A stretch of DNA of 61,612 nt from Xenorhabdus anantnagensis (GCF_028598555.1 NZ_JAQRFN010000022.1:1-61612); one strand, 5' to 3'; shown: positions 10,706-20,855, counted from the first letter of the stretch. The notes: generated by a model from the letters alone, not told the origin. Program-made: numbers and translations.

Positions 10706-11468
10706 TTCGAGTGCCAATGGGTATGCCATTAAATAACGCAATCAACTGATCCGCATGCCGCCAACACGCGATATCCACTGGTTGACCAAGTGTTTTCGCC
10801 GCCTCCAGCGCTGCTTTCACTTTAACGATCATGCCATCGGTGATAATGCCTTGATCGATAAGCTGCTCAATCTTCTCTGCCGTGATCTCTGGGATTTTTT
10901 GCCCTTTCCCATCCAGAATACCGCTGACATCGGACAACAAGATCAAATCCGCATTCAGCACTTGTGCAATGGCAGTAGCAGCTTGATCTGCATTCACATT
11001 CATCAGTTCTCCCTGCTCAGTGATACCAATTGAACTGATAATCGGCATATAACCCACATCCAGCAAAATTTTCAGGAGATCGGGTTTTCCTGACTGAGCC
11101 TTCCCGGTGTGGCCGAATTCTTCATCAAGTTGGGAAACCTTAACCATCTTTCCATCCCCCAGACATAATCCGATGGCAGGCAAACGATACTTTATTGCCC
11201 ATGCCAGCAATTTTTTATTGGCCGTTCCGGCTAACGTTCCCGTAATGATGTCGATTTGCTCTTCTGGCGTGACCCGCAAGCCTTGTTTTTTCACAATCGG
11301 CATCTGCAATTGTTGCATCAACTCATCAACCAGACAGCCACCACCGTGTACAATAACCAGCGGACGTTTATGGGTTTTGCGGTATAACTGTAATGTGGTA
11401 AATAACCGTTCCAGTGCTTCTTCACTGTCTAACAACACACCGCCCAACTTGATAACTAATGGCTCCAT
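10695..11468 (-). CDS. argB: Acetylglutamate kinase
   Basis: ArgB phosphorylates N-acetylglutamate, the second step of the acetylated arginine branch. The 257-residue protein has the amino-acid-kinase phosphate loop [10 protein letters not shown] at the N terminus, VIVHGGG soon after, and [12 protein letters not shown] in the second half. It matches the E. coli enzyme in length. ATG 11468 has AGAGGA about 9 bases upstream. It sits between argC and argG in the operon; the stop codon lies within a tandem duplication. Confidence 0.97.
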   Translation of the reverse strand: MEPLVIKLGGVLLDSEEALERLFTTLQLYRKTHKRPLVIVHGGGCLVDELMQQLQMPIVKKQGLRVTPEEQIDIITGTLAGTANKKLLAWAIKYRLPAIGLCLGDGKMVKVSQLDEEFGHTGKAQSGKPDLLKILLDVGYMPIISSIGITEQGELMNVNADQAATAIAQVLNADLILLSDVSGILDGKGQKIPEITAEKIEQLIDQGIITDGMIVKVKAALEAAKTLGQPVDIACWRHADQLIALFNGIPIGTRILG

Positions 11469-11526
11469 CGGATTTATCCTCTGTCGGTATTAAAATCTGT
11501 GGGAATCTTAATTTTTCGGAATTCAG

Positions 11527-11556
11527 TTATTAGAAATTCAATCATTAGAAATTAAA
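11527..11556 (-). repeat. Imperfect 15-bp tandem duplication at the argC stop
   Basis: TTATTAGAAATTCAA is followed by TCATTAGAAATTAAA. The second unit spans the last codons of argC, another duplication placed across a stop codon. Confidence 0.7.
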
Positions 11557-12556
11557 GCAATGCCTCAATTTCTTCATAGCCAAAACGAATGTTCATGCAC
11601 TGTACTGCTTGGGCTGCTGCACCTTTCAACAAATTATCCTCAGCACCTACGATGATCAGGTGTTGCCCCTGAACAGCAAAACCAATATCGCAGAATGGCA
11701 AACCAACAACCGCTTTCAACGCAGGAACCCCGTCACTGTATAAACGTACCAACGGCTTGTCATGATATGCCTGCTGATAAGCCTCTCTAATCTGTACCTC
11801 TGTCACACCTGATTTCAATTTACAGGTAATTGTGGCAAGAATACCGCGTGAGAAATTGCCCAAATGAGGGGTAAAAATCACCTCAGTCCCTAAATGTGTG
11901 GCGATTTCAGGTTGATGACGATGGTTAAAAATCCCATAAGGCCGCAAACTGACTTCACAAAAGCTATTTGTGATCGATGCTTTCCGGCCAGCGCCACTGA
12001 CACCACTGACAGCATTGATAACCGGCCAATGTTCTGTATCTAATAAATTTTGCTCAAGCAATGGTTTCAAAGAAAGTTGGGAAACGGTAGGGTAACAGCC
12101 GGGCACTGCAATCAATTGTGCTTGCTTGATTTTCTCTGCTTGCCATTCAGCCAGTCCATACACCGCTTGCTCCAGCCACTCAGAATTTTTATGTTTAAAA
12201 CCATAGTATTTTTCATAAAACTGTGTATTTTGTACGCGATAGGCACCAGATAAATCAAACACAATACAGCCCGCTTCCAGAAATACTGGCGCAATGTCAT
12301 GGCTGACTTCATGGGCCGTGGCGAGGAAGACTACATCAATCCCCTTCGCTGCCTCAGTCACATCGGTCAACGGCTGTAAGGGCAAATCAAGAATACCCTT
12401 ATATTGTGGATGAAGTTCTGAAAAACATTTCCCCGCATCTAAACTTTGAGAAGAAACCATCAAGCCGGAGAGATGGACATGGGGATGACGTTGCAGATAT
12501 GCTGCTAACTCAGCTCCGGTATAACCACTGGCACCAACTATCAGCGTATTCAACAT
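11552..12556 (-). CDS. argC: N-acetyl-gamma-glutamyl-phosphate reductase
   Basis: ArgC reduces N-acetylglutamyl phosphate to the semialdehyde with NADPH. The 334-residue protein begins with the nucleotide fold [12 protein letters not shown] and has the catalytic cysteine in VPGCYPT (about residue 154). A dimerisation region with HRHQPEI follows. ATG 12556 has AAGGTG about 10 bases upstream. It is first of the minus-strand argC-argB-argG-argH series and diverges from argE, with ARG-box-like sequence in the gap. Confidence 0.97.
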   Translation of the reverse strand: MLNTLIVGASGYTGAELAAYLQRHPHVHLSGLMVSSQSLDAGKCFSELHPQYKGILDLPLQPLTDVTEAAKGIDVVFLATAHEVSHDIAPVFLEAGCIVFDLSGAYRVQNTQFYEKYYGFKHKNSEWLEQAVYGLAEWQAEKIKQAQLIAVPGCYPTVSQLSLKPLLEQNLLDTEHWPVINAVSGVSGAGRKASITNSFCEVSLRPYGIFNHRHQPEIATHLGTEVIFTPHLGNFSRGILATITCKLKSGVTEVQIREAYQQAYHDKPLVRLYSDGVPALKAVVGLPFCDIGFAVQGQHLIIVGAEDNLLKGAAAQAVQCMNIRFGYEEIEALL

Positions 12557-12608
12557 GGGATTTATTCACCTTATAGTATTAACCCAATAGTATTAGTTTA
12601 ATCAGCTC

Positions 12609-12652
12609 ATTGAATTTATATGCAATTAATTTGCATGAATATTGATACTATT
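12609..12652. promoter_or_regulatory. ArgR operator (ARG boxes) between argC and argE
   Basis: ATTGAATTTATATGCAAT (12609-12626) is a good match to the palindromic ARG box (TGAAT-N4-ATTCA type). A weaker second box overlaps TTTGCATGAATATTGATA, starting about 3 bases later, the usual box spacing. The position between the divergent argC and argE genes is the E. coli operator position. ArgR with arginine would repress both directions. Confidence 0.75.
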
Positions 12653-12672
12653 ATGAGTAAGGGCTGTCAACA

Positions 12673-13842
12673 GTGAATATGAAATTACCGTCTTTTATTA
12701 AATTATATCACCAGCTCATTGCGGCTCCTTCTATCAGCGCAACCGATGCTGAGCTAGATCAAAGCAATGAAATTGTTATCAGTCTGCTGGCTGAATGGCT
12801 AAAAGAGATTGGGTTTTCCATTGAAATTCAACCCGTCCCCGAAACCCGAGGCAAATTCAATCTGCTGGCAACATTGGGCAGTGGTTCGGGCGGTTTATTA
12901 CTATGCGGTCATACAGATACCGTTCCTTTTGATGCGGGGCGCTGGACACAAGATCCATTCACACTGACTGAACGTGATAGCAAGTTATATGGGCTTGGGA
13001 CTGCTGACATGAAAGGCTTTTTTGCCTTTATTGTTGATGCGCTGCGGGATATTGATGTCAGTAAACTCTCTCATCCCCTTTATATTCTGGCTACCGCTGA
13101 CGAAGAAACATCAATGGCAGGTGCTCGTTACTTTGCTGCTAATACCCATATTCGGCCTGATTTTGCGATCATTGGCGAACCCACATCATTACAGCCAATC
13201 CGCGCCCATAAAGGGCATATGGCTCAAGCGATCCGCATTGAAGGAAAATCTGGGCATTCCAGCGATCCGGCCCGAGGTGTCAACGCCATTGATCTGATGC
13301 ACGAATCCATAACCCAGCTGATACAGCTGCGCAATACCTTACAAGAGCGCTATCACAATCCGGCTTTCGTCATTCCTTACCCAACCATGAATTTCGGTCA
13401 TATTCACGGCGGCGATGCCGCAAATCGCATTTGCGCCTGCTGCGAGTTGCATATGGATATCCGCCCGCTTCCCGGATTGACCTTACAGGATTTGAATGGA
13501 TTGCTGAATGACGCACTGGAACCCGTAAAACAGCGCTGGCCTGGACGACTGAATGTGACTGAACTTCATCCCCCCATTCCGGGTTATGAATGCCCAACAG
13601 ATCACAAACTGGTTGGCGTAATTGAAAAACTCTTGGGAACGAAAGCAGATACCGTCAATTACTGTACGGAAGCACCTTTTATTCAGGAATTGTGCCCAAC
13701 CTTGGTCTTGGGACCGGGTTCGATTGAACAGGCGCATCAACCCGATGAATTTTTGGATATGGCGTTTATTGAACCCACAAGGAAACTGCTTTCACAGCTG
13801 GTGGAGCATTTTTGTTTGAATGCGGACGGACAATACATTTGA
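12673..13842 (+). CDS. argE: Acetylornithine deacetylase
   Basis: ArgE removes the acetyl group from N-acetylornithine, giving ornithine in the linear arginine pathway. The product is a 389-residue M20 metallopeptidase-family enzyme with metal-site motifs GHTDTVPFD and GTADMKGF, then [12 protein letters not shown] and EPTS. GTG at 12673 is taken as start because the ribosome-site-like AAGG is about 11 bases away; the ATG at 12679 is an alternative. It diverges from argC and ends at a strong terminator directly after its stop codon. Confidence 0.96.
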   Translation: MNMKLPSFIKLYHQLIAAPSISATDAELDQSNEIVISLLAEWLKEIGFSIEIQPVPETRGKFNLLATLGSGSGGLLLCGHTDTVPFDAGRWTQDPFTLTERDSKLYGLGTADMKGFFAFIVDALRDIDVSKLSHPLYILATADEETSMAGARYFAANTHIRPDFAIIGEPTSLQPIRAHKGHMAQAIRIEGKSGHSSDPARGVNAIDLMHESITQLIQLRNTLQERYHNPAFVIPYPTMNFGHIHGGDAANRICACCELHMDIRPLPGLTLQDLNGLLNDALEPVKQRWPGRLNVTELHPPIPGYECPTDHKLVGVIEKLLGTKADTVNYCTEAPFIQELCPTLVLGPGSIEQAHQPDEFLDMAFIEPTRKLLSQLVEHFCLNADGQYI

Positions 13843-13867
13843 CCTCGGTGGATGCATCGGGGTTTTT
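13843..13867 (+). terminator. Rho-independent terminator of argE
   Basis: Immediately after the stop codon, CCTCGGTG and CATCGGGG form a full 8-base stem (two wobble pairs) around a GATG loop. TTTTT follows. Confidence 0.85.
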
Positions 13868-13918
13868 CGCTATCTCCAATCATGATGCAGTTTCGCATCC
13901 GCAAAACTGCGCTCTATC

Positions 13919-13940
13919 GTGGTCAGTCTTAGCTGACCAC
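13919..13940. repeat. Inverted repeat downstream of argE
   Basis: GTGGTCAG and CTGACCAC form an 8-base stem with a short loop. There is no T run, so it is not a standard terminator. A further CCACTAT-rich stretch follows to about 13970. The rest of the gap before the NTF2-like gene shows no reading frame I can support. Confidence 0.5.
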
Positions 13941-14015
13941 TATTCTTAGCCAACCACTATGATAGCCAAGAGATATCCTTTCTTATCGATGATTGCACTT
14001 GCTGCAAAAAAATAA

Positions 14016-14483
14016 TTAAAGCCCGTATTCTGAAAGTCCAGGGTGATCATCAGGTCTGCGTCCCAACGGCCATAAAAAGAGACGTTCTTCTTCCCTGATC
14101 GACATATCATTAATACAGGCATATCTGTTGATCATGAGCCCTTGTTCATTAAATTCCCAGTTTTCATTACCATAGCTACGATACCAGTTTCCTGAATCGT
14201 CATGCCATTCATAGGCAAACCTGACAGCAATGCGGTTCTCATCATAGGCCCATAACTCTTTAATCAATCGGTATTCCATCTCTTTTGACCATTTCCGGCG
14301 TAAAAATTCCACTACAGCTTCACGTCCGTCAACAAACTCGGCACGATTGCGCCAGTGAGTATCCGGAGCATAAACACCTGAAACTCTCTCAGGGTCACAA
14401 CTGTTCCATGCATCTTCAGCCAGACGTACTTTTTCAGTCGCTGTTTTTTTGTTAAAGGGAGGCAATGGAGAACGAATTTGCAT
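14016..14483 (-). CDS. NTF2-like protein, DUF1348 (SnoaL-like) family
   Basis: This 155-residue soluble protein has the conserved features of the DUF1348 NTF2-like fold: [21 protein letters not shown]-like [43 protein letters not shown] and a C-terminal [24 protein letters not shown]2-like proteins bind small hydrophobic ligands or act as isomerases and hydrolases; no specific activity is known to me for this family. It is transcribed away from the TetR gene at 14591 across two matching operators, so that regulator probably controls it. It may handle the compound the regulator senses, but that is inference. Confidence 0.85.
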   Translation of the reverse strand: MQIRSPLPPFNKKTATEKVRLAEDAWNSCDPERVSGVYAPDTHWRNRAEFVDGREAVVEFLRRKWSKEMEYRLIKELWAYDENRIAVRFAYEWHDDSGNWYRSYGNENWEFNEQGLMINRYACINDMSIREEERLFLWPLGRRPDDHPGLSEYGL

Positions 14484-14505
14484 AGCGTTATTCCTTGTTA
14501 ATTAC

Positions 14506-14563
14506 GTAGACAGGTCTGTCTACATTTTTTATCGTAATACAAGTAGACAACTCTGTCTACTTG
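14506..14563. promoter_or_regulatory. Twin TetR-type operators GTAGACA-N4-TGTCTAC
   Basis: Two 18-base palindromes share identical arms. GTAGACA GGTC TGTCTAC lies at 14506-14523. The same arms around ACTC form the second, extended to ten-base arms at 14540-14563. They lie between the divergent NTF2-like and TetR genes, where they should overlap both promoters. The likely binder is the adjacent TetR protein, repressing itself and its neighbour. Confidence 0.85.
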
Positions 14564-14590
14564 GTTGATAATTTTATTAAAGGAGCCACT

Positions 14591-15160
14591 ATGTCAAAAA
14601 ATATCTCAACCGCACGTGAACGTATTCTTCGGGTTTCCCATGATCTTTTTTATCAGGAAGGGATTAGGGCAACAGGGATAGACCGTATCATCAAAGAAGC
14701 AAGTGTCACAAAAGTCACCTTCTATCGGCATTTCCCCTCTAAAAATGATTTGATTATGGCTTTTCTCGAATACAGACATCAGCGCTGGATCAACTGGTTC
14801 AGTACGACATTAACCGCTGAAATGTCTGTCTCTGGAACCCTCATAAAAGCACTTCCAGCAGTACTGAAAAAATGGTTTATGAGCACAGAATTCCGCGGCT
14901 GTGCTTTTATCAATTCTGTGGTTGAATTTTCTCAGGCATTACCTGAAATACAGCCTGTCGTGCAATTACATAAACAGGAAATGACAGAAATTCTCACAGA
15001 ATTCCTGCCTGCCACACCTGAAAGATTGGTTCTGGCTAAGCAAATTGCATTGCTCATCGATGGAGCCATTGTAATGGCACAATATGGTGAAGAGAGTAAC
15101 CAAGTCGTATCTCTAATGGAGAAGTGGTTGTCGTTGCACTCGGAGCTTTTGAATCAGTAA
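14591..15160 (+). CDS. TetR-family transcriptional regulator
   Basis: This 189-residue repressor has an N-terminal helix-turn-helix (ARERILRVSHDLFYQEGIRATGIDRI to VTKVTFYRHFPSKNDLI, about residues 8-50). The C-terminal domain contains RGCAFINSVVEF, common in a TetR subgroup (TetR_C_6-like) that controls small redox or detoxification genes. ATG 14591 has AAAGGAG about 6 bases upstream. It is divergent from the NTF2-like gene over twin palindromic operators, so autorepression and control of that neighbour is likely. The inducer is unknown. Confidence 0.9.
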   Translation: MSKNISTARERILRVSHDLFYQEGIRATGIDRIIKEASVTKVTFYRHFPSKNDLIMAFLEYRHQRWINWFSTTLTAEMSVSGTLIKALPAVLKKWFMSTEFRGCAFINSVVEFSQALPEIQPVVQLHKQEMTEILTEFLPATPERLVLAKQIALLIDGAIVMAQYGEESNQVVSLMEKWLSLHSELLNQ

Positions 15161-15275
15161 TGCATGATTCACACCACGATTAACTGGAGTCATTATCATC
15201 TTATGGTGAAACTTAAAAGTTCCAGGTGAATAGATAGCAATAAGTTCCTTGATGTGGATACATTAGGACAATCGA

Positions 15276-15370
15276 TGGCGGAAGATCACAGGAGTCGAAC
15301 CTGCCGGGGGCCGCTGGCGGTCCCATCTGGATTTGAAGTCCAGCCGCCCCACCGGGGACGATGATCTTCC
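15276..15370 (-). tRNA. selC: tRNA-Sec (selenocysteine, anticodon TCA)
   Basis: The 95-base minus-strand sequence begins GGAAGATCAT, has the anticodon loop CTTCAAAT and the long extra arm typical of tRNA-Sec, and ends with TTCGACTCCTGTGATCTTCC then encoded GCCA. It is nearly identical to E. coli selC. The 3' end faces the accessory NTF2-like/TetR pair; selC is a well-known integration target in enterobacteria. The presence of the gene implies selenoprotein synthesis. Confidence 0.97.
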
Positions 15371-15493
15371 ATTAAATAAATTGATGAGCGGAGGATTATA
15401 GCGCGTCTCCAGTCATATCTAAACTTCTCTGTAACCTCACAGATATCTGATAGAAAAAGAGTCCAATTATTCGCATAAAAGTGCGGCATCAGC

Positions 15494-15524
15494 ATTGAAC
15501 TCACGATATCTTATCCCCATCTAT
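15494..15524 (+). promoter_or_regulatory. Heat-shock (sigma-32) type promoter of prlC
   Basis: ATTGAAC (15494-15500) and CCCCATCTAT (15515-15524) are spaced like the sigma-32 consensus (CTTGAA, about 15 bases, CCCCATNT). They lie 70 bases upstream of prlC, a known heat-shock gene in E. coli. Confidence 0.65.
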
Positions 15525-15593
15525 CGTCAACAACCCATTGGGATATAAAGCTGGTTTCAGCCTATACTCAACTACACATATAAGGCGCTCATT

Positions 15594-17636
15594 ATGACTA
15601 ATCCGTTACTGACATCTTCTGCATTGCCTAAGTTCTCTGCAATTGAACCAAAATATGTCGTGCCTGCTGTGAGAGAGGTGTTAGCCAACTACCGTCAAGT
15701 AATTGAGAAGATTTTATCCGAAAACTCCGCCTTTACTTGGGATAATCTGTGCCAACCTATTTCAGAAGAGAAAGATAAACTTTCCCGCGTATGGTCTCCT
15801 GTCGACCACCTGAATGCTGTCAAAAATAGTCCAGAGCTTCGCGAAGCCTATGAGCAAAGTCTGCCCCTGCTCTCCGAGTTCTATACTTGGCTGGGTCAAC
15901 ACAAAGGGTTATATCAAGCATATAAGTCTCTGAAAGAGAGCGACGCTTTCAAAGCACTTTCCCAGCCACAGCGCAAGGTTGTTGAAGATACTTTGCGTGA
16001 TTTTGAATTGACCGGCATCAGCTTGCCAGAAGAGAAACAGAAACGTTACGGTGAAATTACTGCTCGTTTATCTGAGCTGGGCGCGAAGTTCGGCAATAAT
16101 GTGCTGGATGCCACAATGGGATGGACCAAACTGATTACCGATGAGTGCGATCTGAACGGTATGCCTGAAAGTGCCAAAGCCGCAGCCAAGGCCGCTGCCG
16201 AAGCCAAGGAGCAAGAAGGATGGTTACTGACGCTGAATATGCCAAGTTATCTGCCAGTCATGACTTATGCCGATAATAGTGAACTGCGCAAGGAAATGTA
16301 TTACGCCTCTACGACCCGGGCTTCGGATCAAGGGCCTGATGCCGGAAAATGGGATAACAGTGAAGTCATGGCAGAAATACTCGCGTTGCGCCATGAATTC
16401 GCCCAATTGCTGGGGTTCAAGAACTATGCTGAAAATTCCCTCGCAACCAAAATGGCTAAAACGCCTCAGCAAGTTCTCGATTTCCTGAACGACTTAGCCA
16501 AACGCGCCCGCCAACAAGGTAAGGAAGAGTTGGAGGCACTCGCCGATTTCGCCGAATCTCATTACTGTATTGATGAACTGGAAGCATGGGATCTGGCCTA
16601 TTATAGCGAGAAGCAAAAACAGCATGATTTTTCCATTGATGATGAGCAGCTTCGTCCTTACTTCCCTGAACAACGCGCACTGGAAGGCTTGTTTGAAGTG
16701 GTTCATCGCATTTATGGTATCACCGCCAAAGAGCGACATGATGTAGATACATGGCATCCTGATGTGCGTTTCTTTGATCTGTATGATGACAAACAAGTAT
16801 TACGCGGCAGTTTCTATTTGGATCTCTACGCACGTGAGCATAAACGCGGTGGAGCATGGATGAACAGTTATATCGGCAGAATGCGTCGCTCGTCTGGCGA
16901 ATTGCAAAATCCTGTCGCTTATCTGACTTGTAACTTCAACAAGCCTGTCGGTGATCAGCCAGCCCTGTTCACGCACAGTGAAGTCACAACGCTGTTCCAT
17001 GAATTTGGGCATGGCCTGCACCATATGCTGACTCAGATTGAAGCTCTGGATGTTGCCGGCATTGATGGTGTGCCTTGGGATGCGGTGGAGTGCCCAAGCC
17101 AGTTTCTGGAAAACTGGTGCTGGGAGCCGGAAGCGCTGGCGTTTATCTCCGGTCACTACCAAACAAATGAACCACTGCCGCAAGAGATGCTGGATAATAT
17201 GCTGGCAGCCAAGAATTATCAGGCCGCGATGAGAATTCTGCGCCAGCTTGAATTTGGTCTGTTCGATTTCCGTCTGCATGCGGAATACGACCCAGCCAAA
17301 GGGGCACAAATTCTGGAAACGCTGCGATCAGTGAAAAAACAGGTTTCTGTTGTGCCATCACCAGATTGGGGGCGTTTCCCGAACGCCTTTAGCCATATCT
17401 TTAATGGTGGCTACGCTGCGGGTTATTACAGTTACCTATGGGCGGATGTTCTGGCAGCAGATGCCTATTCTCGCTTCTCGGAAGAGGGAATTTTCAATCG
17501 CGCAACGGGGCAGTCATTCCTTGACAATATTTTGACCCGTGGTGGTTCAGAAGATCCAATGACACTGTTTGTCCGCTTCCGTGGCCGTGAACCAAAACTG
17601 GATGCAATGCTGAAAAGCTATGGCATCGGCGGATAA
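15594..17636 (+). CDS. prlC: Oligopeptidase A
   Basis: PrlC (OpdA) is a cytoplasmic M3-family zinc metallopeptidase that degrades oligopeptides, including cleaved signal peptides. The 680-residue protein matches the E. coli length and has the zinc site FHEFGHGLHH (about residues 467-476), with a following glutamate in the ENWCWEPE stretch. ATG 15594 has AAGG upstream. It is first of a prlC-rsmJ pair separated by 6 bases, behind a heat-shock-like promoter. Confidence 0.96.
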   Translation: MTNPLLTSSALPKFSAIEPKYVVPAVREVLANYRQVIEKILSENSAFTWDNLCQPISEEKDKLSRVWSPVDHLNAVKNSPELREAYEQSLPLLSEFYTWLGQHKGLYQAYKSLKESDAFKALSQPQRKVVEDTLRDFELTGISLPEEKQKRYGEITARLSELGAKFGNNVLDATMGWTKLITDECDLNGMPESAKAAAKAAAEAKEQEGWLLTLNMPSYLPVMTYADNSELRKEMYYASTTRASDQGPDAGKWDNSEVMAEILALRHEFAQLLGFKNYAENSLATKMAKTPQQVLDFLNDLAKRARQQGKEELEALADFAESHYCIDELEAWDLAYYSEKQKQHDFSIDDEQLRPYFPEQRALEGLFEVVHRIYGITAKERHDVDTWHPDVRFFDLYDDKQVLRGSFYLDLYAREHKRGGAWMNSYIGRMRRSSGELQNPVAYLTCNFNKPVGDQPALFTHSEVTTLFHEFGHGLHHMLTQIEALDVAGIDGVPWDAVECPSQFLENWCWEPEALAFISGHYQTNEPLPQEMLDNMLAAKNYQAAMRILRQLEFGLFDFRLHAEYDPAKGAQILETLRSVKKQVSVVPSPDWGRFPNAFSHIFNGGYAAGYYSYLWADVLAADAYSRFSEEGIFNRATGQSFLDNILTRGGSEDPMTLFVRFRGREPKLDAMLKSYGIGG

Positions 17637-17642
17637 TAACTT

Positions 17643-18386
17643 GTGAAGATTTGTTTGATTTGTGAAGAAGGCGCTGATCGCAGCGCCTTATCGCTGTTGG
17701 CTGAACGCTGGAATCTGATCCACGATGAAGAATCAGTCATGGCGCTGGTATTAACTCCCGAACGGCTGGAATTGCGCAAGCGTGATGAACCAAAGCTGGG
17801 CGGGATTTATGTCGATTTTGTTGGCGGAACAATGGCACACCGTCGCCGCTTTGGTGGAGGTCGTGGCGAGGCCGTCGCTAAGGCTATAGGCATCAAGAAA
17901 GATTATTTACCGAATGTTGTGGATGCCACCGCCGGATTGGGGCGTGATGCCTTTGTTCTGGCGTCTATTGGTTGTCACGTCAGAATGTTGGAGCGCCATC
18001 CAGTGGTAGCAGCATTACTGGATGATGGTCTACAACGTGGCTATCAGGACAAAGAGATTGGTGGCTGGCTGAAAGAACGCATGACATTGATCCATGCCTC
18101 AAGCATTACGGCATTGACAGATATCACACCGCTACCGGATGTGGTTTATCTTGATCCAATGTATCCACACAAACAAAAAAGCGCGCTGGTCAAAAAAGAG
18201 ATGCGGGTTTTCCAATCTCTGGTTGGGGCTGATGAGGATGCGGACAACTTGCTTGAACCCGCCCTAGCGCTGGCGAAACGGCGGGTTGTAGTGAAACGGC
18301 CTGATTATGCAGAGCCGTTGGCAGGGGTTAAAGCATCCGCAGCAATTACTACCAAAAACCATCGGTTTGATATTTATCCTTGCTGA
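17643..18386 (+). CDS. rsmJ: 16S rRNA (guanine1516-N2)-methyltransferase
   Basis: RsmJ methylates G1516 of 16S rRNA. The 247-residue protein starts with GTG at 17643 (KICLICEEG). It carries the SAM site [17 protein letters not shown] and the catalytic-type motif YLDPMYPHK, and follows E. coli RsmJ closely. It lies 6 bases after prlC and is cotranscribed with it. Confidence 0.95.
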   Translation: MKICLICEEGADRSALSLLAERWNLIHDEESVMALVLTPERLELRKRDEPKLGGIYVDFVGGTMAHRRRFGGGRGEAVAKAIGIKKDYLPNVVDATAGLGRDAFVLASIGCHVRMLERHPVVAALLDDGLQRGYQDKEIGGWLKERMTLIHASSITALTDITPLPDVVYLDPMYPHKQKSALVKKEMRVFQSLVGADEDADNLLEPALALAKRRVVVKRPDYAEPLAGVKASAAITTKNHRFDIYPC

Positions 18387-18819
18387 TCACATATCAGGAA
18401 AGCCGGCCTTATAAAGTAAGCGCCTTATATTAGACACGTTATATAGCGGTTATATGGTCTGAAGCCGATATTGTACCGGGTTCAGGCCGTTTAACTTAAT
18501 GTTCATTTTTGGAATTTAAATTTCATTCAAGAAATTTCAGATTTTATCATTACTAAGTAAGTAAAATAAGAACAGAGCCACATCACCCAAGAACATGGTT
18601 TATTGTCTGACTAATTCAGAGTGTTTTGAGATGTTCGTTTTGAGATGTTCATTTTGAGATTCTATGGATTTCTTATCTGATTGATTTTGATTGAGTGGGA
18701 TCACAATCCCACCCTATTGAAACTGGCCGTACTGTTTAATCATTTCAGCGGCCCATCCACGAAATTTGCGGGCTTATCCGCATTTCTTACTTCTTATTTC
18801 CAACTACATTCTTACCAAT
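18387..18819. other. 433-base gene-free stretch between rsmJ and gdhA
   Basis: The rsmJ and gdhA 3' ends face each other here. The stretch holds a tandem 14-bp repeat (18624-18658) and a 7-base inverted repeat GTGGGAT/ATCCCAC (18695-18701, 18706-18712). Neither hairpin has a clear T run. I see no supportable reading frame or RNA gene. Confidence 0.6.
18624..18659 (+). repeat. 14-bp tandem repeat, about 2.5 copies
   Basis: TTTGAGATGTTCGT, TTTGAGATGTTCAT and a partial TTTGAGAT follow one another. Confidence 0.85.
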
Positions 18820-20163
18820 CTACACAATGCCTTGTGCCAACATCGCATCCGCCACTTTGACAAAGCCAGCGATATTGGCGCCCTGTACATAATTGATCTG
18901 CTTCCCTTCTCCACCATATTCGACGCAAGCGTGATGAATATCGAGCATGATGTGATGTAAGCGAATATCTACTTTCTCTGCCTTCCAACTCAGGCGTGCT
19001 GCGTTCTGTGCCATCTCCAGCCCCGAAGTTGCCACTCCACCCGCATTGGCAGCCTTACCCGGTGCAAACAAAACGCCTGCTTCACGGAAAGCATCAGTAG
19101 CCGCAATCGTCGCTGGCATGTTGGCTCCTTCTGCAACCGCTTTCACGCCATTTTTAATCAATGTCTTCGCCGCTTCCAAATCCAATTCGTTCTGAGTCGC
19201 ACAAGGCAGGGCTATATCCACAGGAATGGCCCACGGATCTTGCCCCTTAAGGAAAGTCAGCCCACGCTCTTTGGCATACTCCTCCACACGACCGTAACGC
19301 TGATTTTTAATTTCTTCAAGATGAGCCAGTTTCTCCGGCGTAAAACCGTCTTCATCCAAGACCGTACCGCCAGAATCCGACGCAGTAACGACTTTCGCTC
19401 CCAGTTCCATACATTTTTCAATGGAATATTGGGCGACATTTCCCGCTCCAGACACAGATACCCGCATGCCTTCAATCCCCATGCCATGACGTTTAAGCAT
19501 TTCATCGGTGAAATAAGCCAACCCATAGCCGGTAGCTTCAGGGCGGATCAGGCTGCCACCAAAGGAAAGTCCTTTGCCCGTAAAAACGCACGCCGTATTG
19601 TTGGACAGTTTTTTCATCATGCCCGCCATAAAACCAACTTCACGGCTACCCACACCAATATCTCCGGCAGGCACATCAGTATCAGGCCCTAAATGACGGT
19701 AAAGTTCAGTCATCAATGCCTGACAGAATCGCATGATTTCACCGTGGCTTTTCCCTTTGGGATCGAAATCAGAACCCCCTTTTCCGCCTCCCATTGGCAG
19801 CGTTGTCAACGCATTCTTCAGTGTCTGCTCAAAGCCCAGAAATTTCAGGATAGAAAGGTTCACAGAAGGATGGAAACGCATCCCACCTTTGAATGGCCCA
19901 ATGGCAGAATTGAACTGTACTCGCCACGCACGGTTTACCTGCACTTTGCCTTGATCATCCACCCAGCAGACGCGGAATTGAATGACTCTTTCCGGCTCGA
20001 CCAGACGCTCCAATAATCCTTGCTCACGATATTGCGGGTTTTGTTCAAGAAAAGGCCAAAGAGAGGTCAACACTTCTCGTACTGCCTGTAAGTATTCTGG
20101 TTGATGCGGATTGTGGAACTGGATCGAATCGAGAAATGAGACTAAAGATGATGAAACATTCAT
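18820..20163 (-). CDS. gdhA: NADP-specific glutamate dehydrogenase
   Basis: GdhA aminates 2-oxoglutarate to glutamate with NADPH, assimilating ammonia. The 447-residue hexamer-type enzyme shows the substrate site GGMRFHPSVNLS, LPMGGGKGGSDFDPKGKS with the catalytic lysine region, and a Rossmann segment VSVSGAGNVAQY. ATG 20163 has GGAAG upstream. Its place between rsmJ and uspA differs from E. coli, where dtpB occupies this slot and gdhA is elsewhere. Confidence 0.97.
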   Translation of the reverse strand: MNVSSSLVSFLDSIQFHNPHQPEYLQAVREVLTSLWPFLEQNPQYREQGLLERLVEPERVIQFRVCWVDDQGKVQVNRAWRVQFNSAIGPFKGGMRFHPSVNLSILKFLGFEQTLKNALTTLPMGGGKGGSDFDPKGKSHGEIMRFCQALMTELYRHLGPDTDVPAGDIGVGSREVGFMAGMMKKLSNNTACVFTGKGLSFGGSLIRPEATGYGLAYFTDEMLKRHGMGIEGMRVSVSGAGNVAQYSIEKCMELGAKVVTASDSGGTVLDEDGFTPEKLAHLEEIKNQRYGRVEEYAKERGLTFLKGQDPWAIPVDIALPCATQNELDLEAAKTLIKNGVKAVAEGANMPATIAATDAFREAGVLFAPGKAANAGGVATSGLEMAQNAARLSWKAEKVDIRLHHIMLDIHHACVEYGGEGKQINYVQGANIAGFVKVADAMLAQGIV

Positions 20164-20368
20164 GTAGAGCTTCCTTTATTGTCATACAGAAGTGATGACT
20201 CCCAGCCATTTTCCATATTATTTTTTTGTCGAAAATGCGAGGTAAGTACGGTTTGCTTTCTGAATATAGCACTGTTTTACGCTTAAATTTCAACAACTAT
20301 TTTTTATAGGTTTTCCTAAAAATATCTTTGACAATTTCTAAATCAGTTTCATCATCTTTTCTGGGGAC

Positions 20369-20400
20369 AAAAAAATCGCCTGCATAAGCAGGCGATTTTA
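20369..20400 (-). terminator. Terminator of uspA
   Basis: A 12-base stem (AAAATCGCCTGC with GCAGGCGATTTT; 20372-20383 and 20388-20399) surrounds an ATAA loop. On the minus strand it ends in a run of seven T residues, directly after uspA. Confidence 0.9.
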
Positions 20401-20423
20401 CAGAATAAAATATCAACCGAAGA

Positions 20424-20855
20424 TTATTCTTCGTCACGCAAAGGTACAATCAACATATCAACATGAACAGTGTTAATAAGCTGACGAGCTGAAGACATCA
20501 ACTTGCTCCAAAAATCCTGATGGTGACCACATACAACCAGATCCATATCGTATTGTTTGATAGCATCAACAAGGACTTGCCCTAAATCACCACTCCCACT
20601 CAATGTTTCCTGAACGGGGTAGCCTGCACTGGCAGATAATTCTTTCAGAGAATTACGGGTTTCATCCGCGATACGCTCCTGCATATCGCCAAGGTTTACA
20701 TCAATCAGGCCGGTATAAAGATCGGAGTAGTTAACATCAACATGGATCAGGGAAACTTTGGCATTGTACGGTTTCGCCATTGACACAGCTTTCTCCACCA
20801 ATATCTGACTTTCTGGAGATAAATCAACCGCAACAAGAATATGTTTGTAAGCCAT
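20424..20855 (-). CDS. uspA: Universal stress protein A
   Basis: UspA accumulates during growth arrest and stress and protects the cell in ways still poorly defined. The 143-residue protein starts [15 protein letters not shown], a typical Usp beginning, and has an alpha/beta fold with a C-terminal [22 protein letters not shown] segment. ATG 20855 has GGAAGGAG upstream; an upstream in-frame start is not used. It is divergent from uspB, as in E. coli. Confidence 0.96.
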   Translation of the reverse strand: MAYKHILVAVDLSPESQILVEKAVSMAKPYNAKVSLIHVDVNYSDLYTGLIDVNLGDMQERIADETRNSLKELSASAGYPVQETLSGSGDLGQVLVDAIKQYDMDLVVCGHHQDFWSKLMSSARQLINTVHVDMLIVPLRDEE

